Below, piece after piece: positions 1 through 5,878 of a DNA stretch of 6,252 nt (positions within the stretch are counted from its first letter, which is position 1; each line of letters opens with the position of its first letter). This DNA comes from Peptococcaceae bacterium. GTDB taxonomy: Bacteria > Bacillota > Peptococcia > Peptococcales > Peptococcaceae. The translations under genes and the position numbers were made by a program. The notes under the pieces were generated by a model, which did not search any database, was not told where the DNA came from, and worked only from the letters and a program-made list of their open reading frames with translations. The stretch is from the NCBI GenBank assembly GCA_017622155.1, contig JAGARS010000009.1, positions 1 through 6,252 of the forward strand, given 5' to 3'.

Positions 1-195
1 AATTTGATTGGTCTCAACCCTGAAAAAATGCACACATACAGCTTTATCGGAGGCTCTGTTTACATCAATGGAGTCAACTATGTAGAGCCTGACATGGAAG
101 AAATCCGGAAGATTGTAGATCTGATGCAGCATGGCGAACAGCTGGAAGAACCTGCAGGCGAAAATACAGAAAATAATACGGAGGCTGCACAATGA
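1..195 (+). CDS. 3' end of an unrecognised protein gene (5' truncated by window edge)
   Basis: The frame is open from the first base and ends in TGA at 193-195, so only the last 64 residues are visible. The visible part has a short mixed region (around YSFIGGSVYINGVNYVEP), a helical-looking stretch (MEEIRKIVDLMQ) and an acidic, Asn/Glu-rich low-complexity tail ending NTEAAQ. I do not recognise the family. The internal TTG (4) and ATG (28) have no ribosome binding site upstream, so I treat the gene as continuing beyond the left edge rather than starting here. Its stop overlaps the start of the glycosyltransferase as ATGA. This implies translational coupling and one operon, so a role in envelope polysaccharide synthesis or export is plausible, but that is inference from position only. 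Confidence 0.7.
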   Translation, partial: NLIGLNPEKMHTYSFIGGSVYINGVNYVEPDMEEIRKIVDLMQHGEQLEEPAGENTENNTEAAQ

Positions 196-926
196 ATAAT
201 CGATTACAAATATTAGGCGTGGGTGTTGATCGCGTGACCGGCGATGAAGCGCTGGAACGTGTTGCAGCGTTTATTGCAGAAGGCAGAGAACACGGCACCA
301 GCCATCAGGTGGTAACTGCCAATGCGGAAATTATTTATCGTGCCAGCCAAAACGATGATATGAAAGCCATTATCAATCAGGCACATATGGTGACAGCCGA
401 TGGCTCCGGCGTGGTATGGGCTTCAAAACAGCTGGGCGAACCTCTCGCTGAACGGGTGACAGGCATTGACCTGGTAAACAGTATCTGCGCGGCATCGGCA
501 CAACACGGCTGGAAACTGTATATCTTAGGCTCTGCACCGGGCGTAGCAGATACCGCAGCACAAAATATCTGCGCTAAATATCCCGGCTGCAATATCATTG
601 GCACCCATCATGGGTATTTTGATGCTGCCGAAGAACAGAATATCTTAGCGGAACTGCGTGAGCTGAAACCGGACATCCTGTTTGTAGCATTGGGTGCACC
701 AAAACAGGAATACTGGATTGCAGAACACCTTGCGCAGCTAGGCATTCCGGTAGGTATGGGCATTGGCGGCAGTATGGATGTACTTTCCGGCAATGTGAAA
801 CGTGCTCCCGAATGGATGCAGAAACTGAGTCTGGAATGGCTGTACCGGTTTCTGATTCAGCCAACACGGTTTAAACGAATGCTTGCCCTGCCAAAGTTTA
901 TGCTGGCAGTGAAAAAACAGAAATAA
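192..926 (+). CDS. WecG/TagA/CpsF family glycosyltransferase
   Basis: A complete 244-residue protein, the usual length for this family (GT26, COG1922). Known members transfer N-acetylmannosamine, or ManNAc uronic acid, from UDP-sugar to undecaprenyl-diphosphate-GlcNAc at the inner face of the membrane, an early step in wall teichoic acid or enterobacterial common antigen synthesis. Family blocks are present in order: VTANAEIIYRA (about 41-51), TADGSGVVWASK (68-79), RVTGIDLV (88-95), LYILGSAPG (109-117), DILFVALGAPKQEYW (161-175) and MGIGGSMDVLSG (189-200). The C-terminal Arg-rich tail (RFLIQPTRFKRM, 219-230) is known in TagA to cap the active site and contact the membrane. Thr42 and Asp70 fall where the catalytic-site Thr and Asp of characterised TagA lie. 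A GGAGG at 180-184, seven bases before the ATG, supports this start. It overlaps the upstream gene by four bases. The exact sugar substrate cannot be read from sequence; the family call is secure. Confidence 0.95.
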   Translation: MNNRLQILGVGVDRVTGDEALERVAAFIAEGREHGTSHQVVTANAEIIYRASQNDDMKAIINQAHMVTADGSGVVWASKQLGEPLAERVTGIDLVNSICAASAQHGWKLYILGSAPGVADTAAQNICAKYPGCNIIGTHHGYFDAAEEQNILAELRELKPDILFVALGAPKQEYWIAEHLAQLGIPVGMGIGGSMDVLSGNVKRAPEWMQKLSLEWLYRFLIQPTRFKRMLALPKFMLAVKKQK

Positions 927-986
927 TTTTTGGCTCCGGGAAATAATCAATATCCCTATCGCGTAAATACAAAATAGCATAAACGA

Positions 987-1056
987 AAAGCCCTTTGTCA
1001 ATGGTGCGAAGCAGATTGCTGCACAATCCATGCCATTGACATTGGGCTTTGTTTAT
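987..1056 (+). terminator. Long inverted repeat, probable (bidirectional) terminator after the glycosyltransferase gene
   Basis: AAAGCCCTTTGTCAATGG (987-1004) pairs with CCATTGACATTGGGCTTT (1033-1050), 16 of 18 positions complementary. The 28-base loop itself holds a GCAG-attg-CTGC mini-hairpin (1011-1022). The stem ends in GGGCTTT followed by GTTTATT, a U-rich tail. It lies 60 bases after the glycosyltransferase stop, between convergent genes, and the AAAGCCC/GGGCTTT ends would give a similar structure on the other strand. The loop is long for a simple terminator, so another structured-RNA or repeat role is possible. Confidence 0.6.
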
Positions 1057-1100
1057 TGCTATGTGTTTAACCGGCGATGGGGAATATTCATATCCTCGGA

Positions 1101-1225
1101 GCGTAACTACGCATTCTTTTTCCCTCTAGCGACGTTGTTTTTTGGCTTATTCGCCTTGCGTACAACAAGTACGCGTCGCTCACGCGCCAAAAAGCCGCCT
1201 TGCTAGATGAAAAAATAATTACGTA
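1101..1225. repeat. Large multi-arm intergenic palindrome
   Basis: A nested inverted repeat. The core arms are 1126-1146 (CTAGC ... GGC) and 1186-1206 (GCC ... GCTAG), 16 of 21 positions complementary and three more G:U in RNA. Inside sits a perfect hairpin, GCGTAC-AACAA-GTACGC (1158-1174). Outside, TACGCATTCTTTTTC (1108-1122) pairs imperfectly with 1209-1225. GCGTA-AC-TACGC (1101-1112) is a separate small palindrome. No open frame uses this region. The pattern resembles interspersed palindromic repeats found between genes in many bacteria; whether this one recurs in its genome cannot be told from one copy. Confidence 0.6.
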
Positions 1226-1264
1226 TTTGGGCGCGAGATGACGATGATAGTGAGTAAATCGTAG

Positions 1265-1302
1265 GGTGCGACGTCTCGGCGCACCGTTCGCCGTTAGGCG
1301 AA
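1265..1302. repeat. Two adjacent compact hairpins
   Basis: GGTGCG (1265-1270) pairs with CGCACC (1280-1285) across a nine-base loop. TTCGCC-GTTA-GGCGAA (1287-1302) is a perfect six-base-pair stem with a four-base loop. They directly follow the larger palindrome at 1101-1225 and are probably part of the same repeat-rich insertion or transcript. Neither has a T-tract behind it on the plus strand, so they are not simple terminators. Confidence 0.5.
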
Positions 1303-1386
1303 ATGATGTATGGATGTATGCTGTGCAACATTGTTAGAAAACCTTTCTGATTATATATTTCTGTTCAAAACAGTTTTCCCCAAAAT

Positions 1387-1444
1387 ATTGCACACATTGC
1401 AGGACGTGCTTTGTTAAGCCAAAAACATTGCATCAAACATTGCA
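1387..1444. repeat. Four ATTGCA direct repeats beside the helicase gene
   Basis: ATTGCA starts at 1387, 1396, 1427 and 1439, with longer shared forms ACATTGCA at 1395 to 1401, 1426 and 1438. On the helicase strand they read TGCAAT and lie just past its stop codon (1453). The unequal spacing (9, 31 and 12) argues against a strict iteron array. Even so, clustering short direct repeats beside a replication helicase is the usual layout of satellite and plasmid origins. The function is inferred, and chance is possible in AT-rich DNA. Confidence 0.35.
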
Positions 1445-1452
1445 CCGAGTTT

Positions 1453-3012
1453 TCACGTCGTTTCACATTCTCTTGGCATAAGACCGTAAACAATGCCGTT
1501 TCTATCTTTGGTGCGCTTGACTCCCAATCGTTGCAATTCTTTGCTGAATATTATATTGCTCACCGGCTTTTCTCCGTTGTAGTCACACCAATTGCGGTAA
1601 TCCTGATACACATTTTTGGCATAAATCTTCCCATTCTCATCTACCACATAATATTCCTCCACAAACAGCTTAAATATATCCTGCTCTGTGAAGTAGCCTT
1701 TGGTGGCATCCACCACTGCCTGCGGAGGTACGAGGCCGTGCTTTTGGTACAAATCATAGCCTTGTATCAGCCATGTGAGGATGGCCGGATATTCAGCGCG
1801 GAATTTGTCCGCCAAGGTGCGGTCGATCTGCGCTTCAGTGAGGTTATTGCGGAACGGAATTACCATCACTCTGCGGCGAATACCTTCATCCATAGCGGCA
1901 AGGTTTGGCATATGGTTGGTGCTGAACCACAGCGTATAGCTCGGCTTGTATTCAATACTTGCACCGTACAGAGGCCTGCAGGCAATTTTGCCGCCGTCGG
2001 TAATGGTCTTGATAAAGTTTTCGTTGAGTACAGAGCTGCGCCCGAACTCGTTGGAATATACAAAGCGGCTGCCTTTGATGCGATACAGCTCTTTGCTCAT
2101 GTCGTTGTCTTTATCGCCGAATCGATTGGTGCACAGCACAGATGCTTCAATTTTATTGGCATAATCGCCGGCAATTTCAGCCAGTGTATTGATAAACAGG
2201 CTCTTGCCGTTGCGCCCTTCGCCCAGCAGGCAGAATACCTTCTGCTCCGAAATATCACCGGTGAGAATGGAATACCCTGCTGCTTTCTGCAGATAGTAGT
2301 ACAAATCCATATCTTTATTGCAGCAGTCCATCACAAATTGAATCCATTTCGGGCAGTAAGGCAGATAGGGCAGCTGCTCGCTCCACTGAGCCGGCTTGTA
2401 TGTTTCATCCGTTTCAAAAGAAGTGCCGGCTGTTTTGGTGAAATGATGCTGCGGTTTGTGATAGAGCACACCGTCAAATGTGTTGTCCTTGTAAGAACTC
2501 AAATCCAATGCACCGTTTTGTGCATGAAACCAGTAAATATTGCTGTCAAATACATCGGGTGTAATGGCTGTTTCGATCGCGGCCATGTTGAGACAGTTCT
2601 GAATACTGGAATAATTGCCTGCCTTGTCACGCTTTTTATATAATTGCTGCAGTCTGGTGAAATCTTTGGCGCCTGCCGTCTGCTCCAGGCTTTCAATTTC
2701 TTTCGTATAAGACGTATACAGGGCATCGCGCGCCATAGCGTGCACTGCTTTGGTATCGTCTACTTTCCAGCGTGTATTGTCAAACATATACCAGCATTTT
2801 TCTGATTCACAGTAACGTACTTTTTCTTTGTAAATATCCAGAAATCGGCGGGCATTGCCTTCATCACTGTCGGCGTATTGGGCATCAGCGGGTACTAAAT
2901 CGATAAGCGGTGTATATACCGGGGACGCTGTGCGAAAATTGAGGGTAAAGCCGCTGGACTTAGCCGGAGTGTTGTCTAATGGAGTGAGTTCTTGTTCTGA
3001 AGTGTGCGTCAT
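1453..3012 (-). CDS. Phage/plasmid P4-type SF3 (D5-like) helicase, orphan
   Basis: A 519-residue AAA+ helicase of superfamily 3, related to the C-terminal half of phage P4 alpha protein and poxvirus D5. Such proteins form rings that unwind DNA at phage, satellite or plasmid origins. The N-terminal part (about 50-250) has the D5-N type features NARRFL, RWKVDD, NGALDL (166-171) and GYSILTGD (246-253). The ATPase follows: Walker A GEGRNGKS (264-271), Walker B-like RFVYSNEF (316-323, Glu322), sensor FSTNHMP (363-369) and arginine motif GIRRRVMVIPF (377-387). A winged-helix-like tail (about 445-510) ends in RNGIVYGL. No primase or zinc domain is present, unlike full-length P4 alpha. I chose the ATG at 3012, not an upstream one at 3069, because AAAGGAG lies seven bases before it (3020-3026) and the likely promoter lies inside the longer version. 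All key motifs are intact, so it is probably not a pseudogene. It is the only minus-strand gene and the only mobile-element gene here. Confidence 0.92.
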   Translation of the reverse strand: MTHTSEQELTPLDNTPAKSSGFTLNFRTASPVYTPLIDLVPADAQYADSDEGNARRFLDIYKEKVRYCESEKCWYMFDNTRWKVDDTKAVHAMARDALYTSYTKEIESLEQTAGAKDFTRLQQLYKKRDKAGNYSSIQNCLNMAAIETAITPDVFDSNIYWFHAQNGALDLSSYKDNTFDGVLYHKPQHHFTKTAGTSFETDETYKPAQWSEQLPYLPYCPKWIQFVMDCCNKDMDLYYYLQKAAGYSILTGDISEQKVFCLLGEGRNGKSLFINTLAEIAGDYANKIEASVLCTNRFGDKDNDMSKELYRIKGSRFVYSNEFGRSSVLNENFIKTITDGGKIACRPLYGASIEYKPSYTLWFSTNHMPNLAAMDEGIRRRVMVIPFRNNLTEAQIDRTLADKFRAEYPAILTWLIQGYDLYQKHGLVPPQAVVDATKGYFTEQDIFKLFVEEYYVVDENGKIYAKNVYQDYRNWCDYNGEKPVSNIIFSKELQRLGVKRTKDRNGIVYGLMPRECETT

Positions 3013-3048
3013 AATAGCGCTCCTTTCTGTAAGTTGTGTTTTGCAAAC

Positions 3049-3057
3049 AGTATAGCA
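3049..3057 (-). promoter_or_regulatory. Extended -10 promoter of the helicase gene
   Basis: On the minus strand the sequence reads TGC-TATACT, an extended -10 element (TGn plus a 5/6 match to TATAAT). There is no good -35 at 17 bases, which extended -10 promoters do not need. It would start transcripts about 30 bases before the ATG at 3012, leaving room for the AAAGGAG site. Confidence 0.5.
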
Positions 3058-3067
3058 TAGAATATGC
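3055..3067. promoter_or_regulatory. Palindrome overlapping the helicase promoter, possible operator
   Basis: GCATA-GAA-TATGC is a perfect 5-3-5 inverted repeat. Its left end overlaps the TGC of the extended -10 element, so a bound protein would block the helicase promoter. The binding protein is unknown. It does not fit the LysR T-N11-A pattern (it is G-N11-C). Confidence 0.35.
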
Positions 3068-3105
3068 AAAATTTATAGGCGTATTTCGGCAGGCGCTTTC
3101 TAACG

Positions 3106-3134
3106 GTGACAACAAAATAGAAATCTGCTATAAT
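3106..3134 (+). promoter_or_regulatory. Near-consensus sigma-70 promoter of the first LysR gene
   Basis: GTGACA (3106-3111), a 17-base spacer, then a perfect TATAAT (3129-3134). The expected start is near 3141, giving a leader of about 28 bases before the ATG at 3169. This is the best-matching promoter in the window. Confidence 0.75.
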
Positions 3135-3168
3135 AAGTGAATAAATTGAGGAAAAGCAGGTGATATCT

Positions 3169-4065
3169 ATGCGTATGGAACAGTTGAAATATCTGGTGGA
3201 TATAGCGGAAACCAAATCGATGAGCAAAACGGCGGAGCGCATGTTTGTGTCACCGCAGGCTGTGAGCAAGGCTGTCAAACAGCTGGAGAATGAGCTGGAT
3301 ACAGAGCTTCTGGTGCGTACCAGTTCAGGGGTAACCCTCACCAAAGTGGGTGCGGAGATTGCATCGGTGGCAGAAAACATGCTGAAAGAAGAACAGCAAA
3401 TGAATCAGATTGTAGCCAGAAGCAAACACCGTGTGCATGAGGACAACAGCTTTCCGGTGCGCATTTGCTCTATTTCAGCCATTGCCAATGTGGTGCTGCC
3501 CGATATCATTGCCAAGTTTTCTTATGTCAATATCAATATCATTCCCCGTATTTACATGGTAGACAGTGTAGAAGCTGTGTTTGAGGATCTGAAACGGGGT
3601 GTATGTGATTTGGGGCTTGTTACTTACAATGAGGAGGCACTGTTTCGCAAGTTTGCACCTTATCAGGATGTGCTGGATATGAACCTTTTGGCGCAGGATG
3701 AGCAGGTGGTGGTAATGGATTCTCACATGTATCACGGACAGGAATTTGTATCGCAAAAAGATTTGCATGGACATTTTTGCAGCATGTTTGGTATTGTGCC
3801 GGTGGAGGAATATATGACAGGCAGTGATATGAGCCATGTAATGCGTTCCAACGATGCCGATTTTCACCGTGCTATGATTAAGAAGGCCGGCGCCTATGTT
3901 ATGATGCCGCGGCTTGCTTATCAGCATTTCTTTCCGGGCAAAAGTTATATAGCGGTGCCGTTAGATGCTGAACGCCCGCCAATGCTTCACGCAGCGGTAT
4001 ATCGCAAAGAGGCTCGTGATGAGCTGCGCCGATTTGCTTCTATGATTCGTGTAGGGCTGCAATAA
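3169..4065 (+). CDS. LysR-type transcriptional regulator
   Basis: A 298-residue protein, the normal length for the LysR family. The N-terminal winged helix-turn-helix (about 3-62) is clear: EQLKYLVDIAETKSMSKTAE, then recognition-helix region SPQAVSKAVKQLE (28-40) and wing ELLVRTSSGVTLTKVG (46-61). A linker helix (about 62-88) follows, then the periplasmic-binding-like effector domain (about 93-290), with AIANVVLPDIIAKF as its first helix and CDLGLVTY as a typical internal strand. Family members usually activate a neighbouring gene on binding a small ligand. The start could also be GTG at 3160 (MISM added) or ATG at 3175. I prefer 3169 because AGCAGG lies eight bases upstream, and the paralogue at 6071 shares the same ATGCGTATGGA. 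It has its own promoter and terminator. It most likely controls the permease downstream; the ligand cannot be read from sequence, though a carboxylate would fit. Confidence 0.93.
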   Translation: MRMEQLKYLVDIAETKSMSKTAERMFVSPQAVSKAVKQLENELDTELLVRTSSGVTLTKVGAEIASVAENMLKEEQQMNQIVARSKHRVHEDNSFPVRICSISAIANVVLPDIIAKFSYVNINIIPRIYMVDSVEAVFEDLKRGVCDLGLVTYNEEALFRKFAPYQDVLDMNLLAQDEQVVVMDSHMYHGQEFVSQKDLHGHFCSMFGIVPVEEYMTGSDMSHVMRSNDADFHRAMIKKAGAYVMMPRLAYQHFFPGKSYIAVPLDAERPPMLHAAVYRKEARDELRRFASMIRVGLQ

Positions 4066-4102
4066 TGAATGAGAGAAAAACAAACTATCCGGCGATTTTA
4101 TA

Positions 4103-4135
4103 GGCTTCAACCAAAAGTTGAAGCCTTGTTTTTAT
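4103..4135 (+). terminator. Rho-independent terminator of the first LysR gene
   Basis: GGCTTCAAC-CAAAA-GTTGAAGCC is a perfect nine-base-pair stem (4103-4125), followed by TTGTTTTTAT. It lies 37 bases after the LysR stop and separates that gene from the permease transcription unit. Confidence 0.93.
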
Positions 4136-4163
4136 GCATGGAAATACAGGTGCTTCATTTTTA

Positions 4164-4193
4164 TTGATATTTTATTATAATAATACATATAAT
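4164..4193 (+). promoter_or_regulatory. Probable promoter of the permease gene
   Basis: TTGATA (4164-4169), an 18-base spacer, then TATAAT (4188-4193). The predicted start is near 4200, leaving an untranslated leader of about 220 bases. A second TATAAT (4176-4181) has only a weak -35 (TTCATT, 4154-4159). The region is very AT-rich, so which box is used is uncertain. A LysR-activated promoter farther downstream is also possible, because the T-N11-A site at 4268-4282 lies after this promoter. Confidence 0.55.
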
Positions 4194-4267
4194 AAAGAAA
4201 CTTTGTAGAAGGGAGCGATGAAAGATAGCTGTTATGCTGCTATGCGGCGCTGAAAGCAGTTCTTTCT

Positions 4268-4282
4268 CTAATGTACCATTAG
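4268..4282. promoter_or_regulatory. LysR-type T-N11-A box upstream of the permease
   Basis: CTAATG-TAC-CATTAG is a perfect 6-3-6 palindrome with T4269 and A4281 exactly eleven bases apart, the classical LysR recognition pattern. It lies between a LysR gene and its presumed target, 138 bases before the permease ATG. The site may also fold as a hairpin in the leader RNA if transcription starts at about 4200. Confidence 0.6.
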
Positions 4283-4321
4283 TGTGAGATATATAGCTTT
4301 CTAATATTCAAAAAGGTGTAT

Positions 4322-4337
4322 GCACAAGTCGTTGTGC
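4322..4337 (+). other. Leader hairpin
   Basis: GCACAA-GTCG-TTGTGC is a perfect six-base-pair stem with a four-base loop, 84 bases before the permease ATG. No T-tract follows, so it is not a terminator. The rest of the gene-free region 4066-4420 holds the terminator, the promoter, the T-N11-A box, a CAAGTGTT direct repeat (4354-4361 and 4392-4399) and AT-rich DNA. Confidence 0.4.
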
Positions 4338-4404
4338 GAAGGGTAGTTTGTTTCAAGTGTTTTATTTTTCAGAAATTATTGTATTTTGTAACAAGTGTTA
4401 AGAA

Positions 4405-4412
4405 AAAGGAGG
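4405..4412 (+). promoter_or_regulatory. Strong ribosome binding site fixing the permease start
   Basis: AAAGGAGG lies eight bases before the ATG at 4421. The frame stays open upstream to a GTG at 4316, but that would add 35 residues of no membrane-protein character, place this perfect site inside the coding region and make the leader hairpin coding. The ATG at 4421 is therefore the start. Confidence 0.88.
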
Positions 4413-4420
4413 TCTTCTTT

Positions 4421-5839
4421 ATGGAAGCCAAAAAAGTGAACATTATTCACTATATTATTTGTGCGGCATTCTGTTTGCTGTTTAGATTTATTCCTCCATT
4501 CGGCGGTTTAACTGCAATGGGTGTTGGTATTGTTGGTACCTTTATCGGTGCTGTATATGGCTGGATTATGATTGATATGCTGTGGCCATCCGTACTGGCG
4601 CTGGTAGGGATTGGTTTATCCATCGGTATGAACCAGATGATGGTTGCTTCTTTCGGTAGCTTAACAATCGTTGCTATGATCGTATGTATGATGGCAATCG
4701 GTGTAGCTATGAAAAACGGTGCGTTTACATGGCTGGCTATGAAACTGTTAACCAATAAAGCGATGGCCGGCAGAGGCTGGACCGTTCTGACCGTTATCCT
4801 GCTGCTGGCTTGGCTGGTAGGTTCCTTCAACCCAATCATCATGATGATGATCTTTGCATCCTTCATGATTTCCATGTTTGAACAGGTTGGCGTGAAAAAA
4901 GATGACAAACTGGTAGTTATTATGTTCCTGGCAGTAGCTTATCAGCTGATGCGCGGTCAGATTCTGTTCCCATTCATGGGTACCGGTTTAACCTATCTGA
5001 TGGCTTACAACAACATGTTCCCGAACCTGCCAATTCCAATGGCTCAGTATCTGACTATGATGGTAATCATGGGTCTGGTTATGCTAGTTGTACTGCTGGT
5101 ATTACTGAAATTTGTATTCCGTGTAGATGTTTCTCCACTGTCCAACTACAAACCACAGGGCGAAGGCGTGCCACCTGCAACAAAAAGTCAGAAATATGCT
5201 CTGATTCTGTTCGTAGTATTTATGCTGGCAAACGTTGTTATGATTTTCGCTCCTGGCGCAATCAAACACTTCCTGGAACAGTTCGGTATCGTAGGTATCG
5301 CAATGCTGATGGGTGCTGTTGTTCCACTGATTAAAGATGAAAACGGCAAATCCCTGGGCAACCTGGAAGAACTGCTGAGCATGGCAAACTGGGGTCAGAT
5401 TATGATGGTAGGCTACATCATGGTAGTATCTACTCAGATGATGATGCCAACCACCGGTATCTCCGCATTTATGGCAAACTTCATCAAACCATTCATGGCT
5501 CTGCCTCCAATGGTATTTATCGTTGTTGTAATGGTATTCTGTCTGATTCTGACCAACGTTGCAAACAACATGCTGTGCGCAATCCTGTGCATGCCGTTCC
5601 TGGTTAACTTCGGCAGCATGATGGGTATGAACCCAGTCGGTATGGTTTGCTTGATGTTCATCATTTCCGAATTCGCACTGGCTACACCGGCTGCTTCTCC
5701 TGTAACAGGGGTAGCATTCTCCTACACCAACTGGGTATCCTCCAACCAGATGATGAAATACGGTGTGCTGTTATCCGTAATTCTGTTCGTAGTATTCCTG
5801 ATCATTGGTTGGCCAATTGCCGGCTTCGTATTCAATTAA
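4421..5839 (+). CDS. SLC13/DASS-like anion permease (probable di-/tricarboxylate transporter)
   Basis: A 472-residue inner-membrane protein with about eleven or twelve hydrophobic segments in two halves, split by a polar loop near 234-258. Proteins of this type (COG0471, ion transporter superfamily) take up di- or tricarboxylates or sulfate, often with sodium. Supporting signs are the N-terminal RFIPPFGGLT (22-31), the loop motif GSFNP (134-138) in the first half, and TNVANN (378-383) plus ALATPAASP (419-427) in the second. These sit where the SNT-type substrate/cation loops and the ATP-containing signature of the family lie, though the exact SNT triplet is not conserved. No signal peptide beyond the first membrane helix. 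It has 52 Met (11 percent) and strongly biased codons (mostly CTG, AAC, GGT), which suggests high expression. It forms a single-gene unit with its own promoter and terminator, probably controlled by the LysR protein encoded just before it. The substrate is inferred only; other anion carriers of the superfamily are possible. Confidence 0.85.
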   Translation: MEAKKVNIIHYIICAAFCLLFRFIPPFGGLTAMGVGIVGTFIGAVYGWIMIDMLWPSVLALVGIGLSIGMNQMMVASFGSLTIVAMIVCMMAIGVAMKNGAFTWLAMKLLTNKAMAGRGWTVLTVILLLAWLVGSFNPIIMMMIFASFMISMFEQVGVKKDDKLVVIMFLAVAYQLMRGQILFPFMGTGLTYLMAYNNMFPNLPIPMAQYLTMMVIMGLVMLVVLLVLLKFVFRVDVSPLSNYKPQGEGVPPATKSQKYALILFVVFMLANVVMIFAPGAIKHFLEQFGIVGIAMLMGAVVPLIKDENGKSLGNLEELLSMANWGQIMMVGYIMVVSTQMMMPTTGISAFMANFIKPFMALPPMVFIVVVMVFCLILTNVANNMLCAILCMPFLVNFGSMMGMNPVGMVCLMFIISEFALATPAASPVTGVAFSYTNWVSSNQMMKYGVLLSVILFVVFLIIGWPIAGFVFN

Positions 5840-5878
5840 TCGTTAGAATGCGTTGTATGTATTGAAACTATTGAATGC

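Noticed and set aside
738..1031. 97-codon minus-strand frame over the end of the glycosyltransferase gene
   Set aside because: It lies mostly within the secure plus-strand gene, has no ribosome binding site and shows no family resemblance.
927..1452. CRISPR array or tRNA/small RNA gene in the repeat-rich gap
   Set aside because: The repeats are inverted and differ from one another; there are no regularly spaced identical direct repeats and no tRNA cloverleaf or acceptor-stem pattern.
1411..2643. 410-codon open frame on the plus strand opposite the helicase gene
   Set aside because: The minus-strand frame has clear helicase motifs and a promoter and ribosome binding site. The plus frame encodes a composition-driven, Cys/His/Ile-rich sequence with no recognisable domain and has no ribosome binding site, so it is an antisense shadow.
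3013..3069. Longer start for the helicase (19 extra residues from 3069)
   Set aside because: The extension contains the extended -10 element and the AAAGGAG site, and no ribosome binding site precedes 3069.
1334..3103. GTTAGAAA (1334-1341) and its inverse (3096-3103) as terminal inverted repeats of an element carrying the helicase
   Set aside because: Only eight bases, AT-rich, no flanking target duplication and no transposase or integrase. Likely chance.
4316..4420. 35-residue N-terminal extension of the permease from GTG 4316
   Set aside because: A perfect ribosome binding site at 4405-4412 serves the ATG at 4421, and the extension is not hydrophobic in a way expected of the family.
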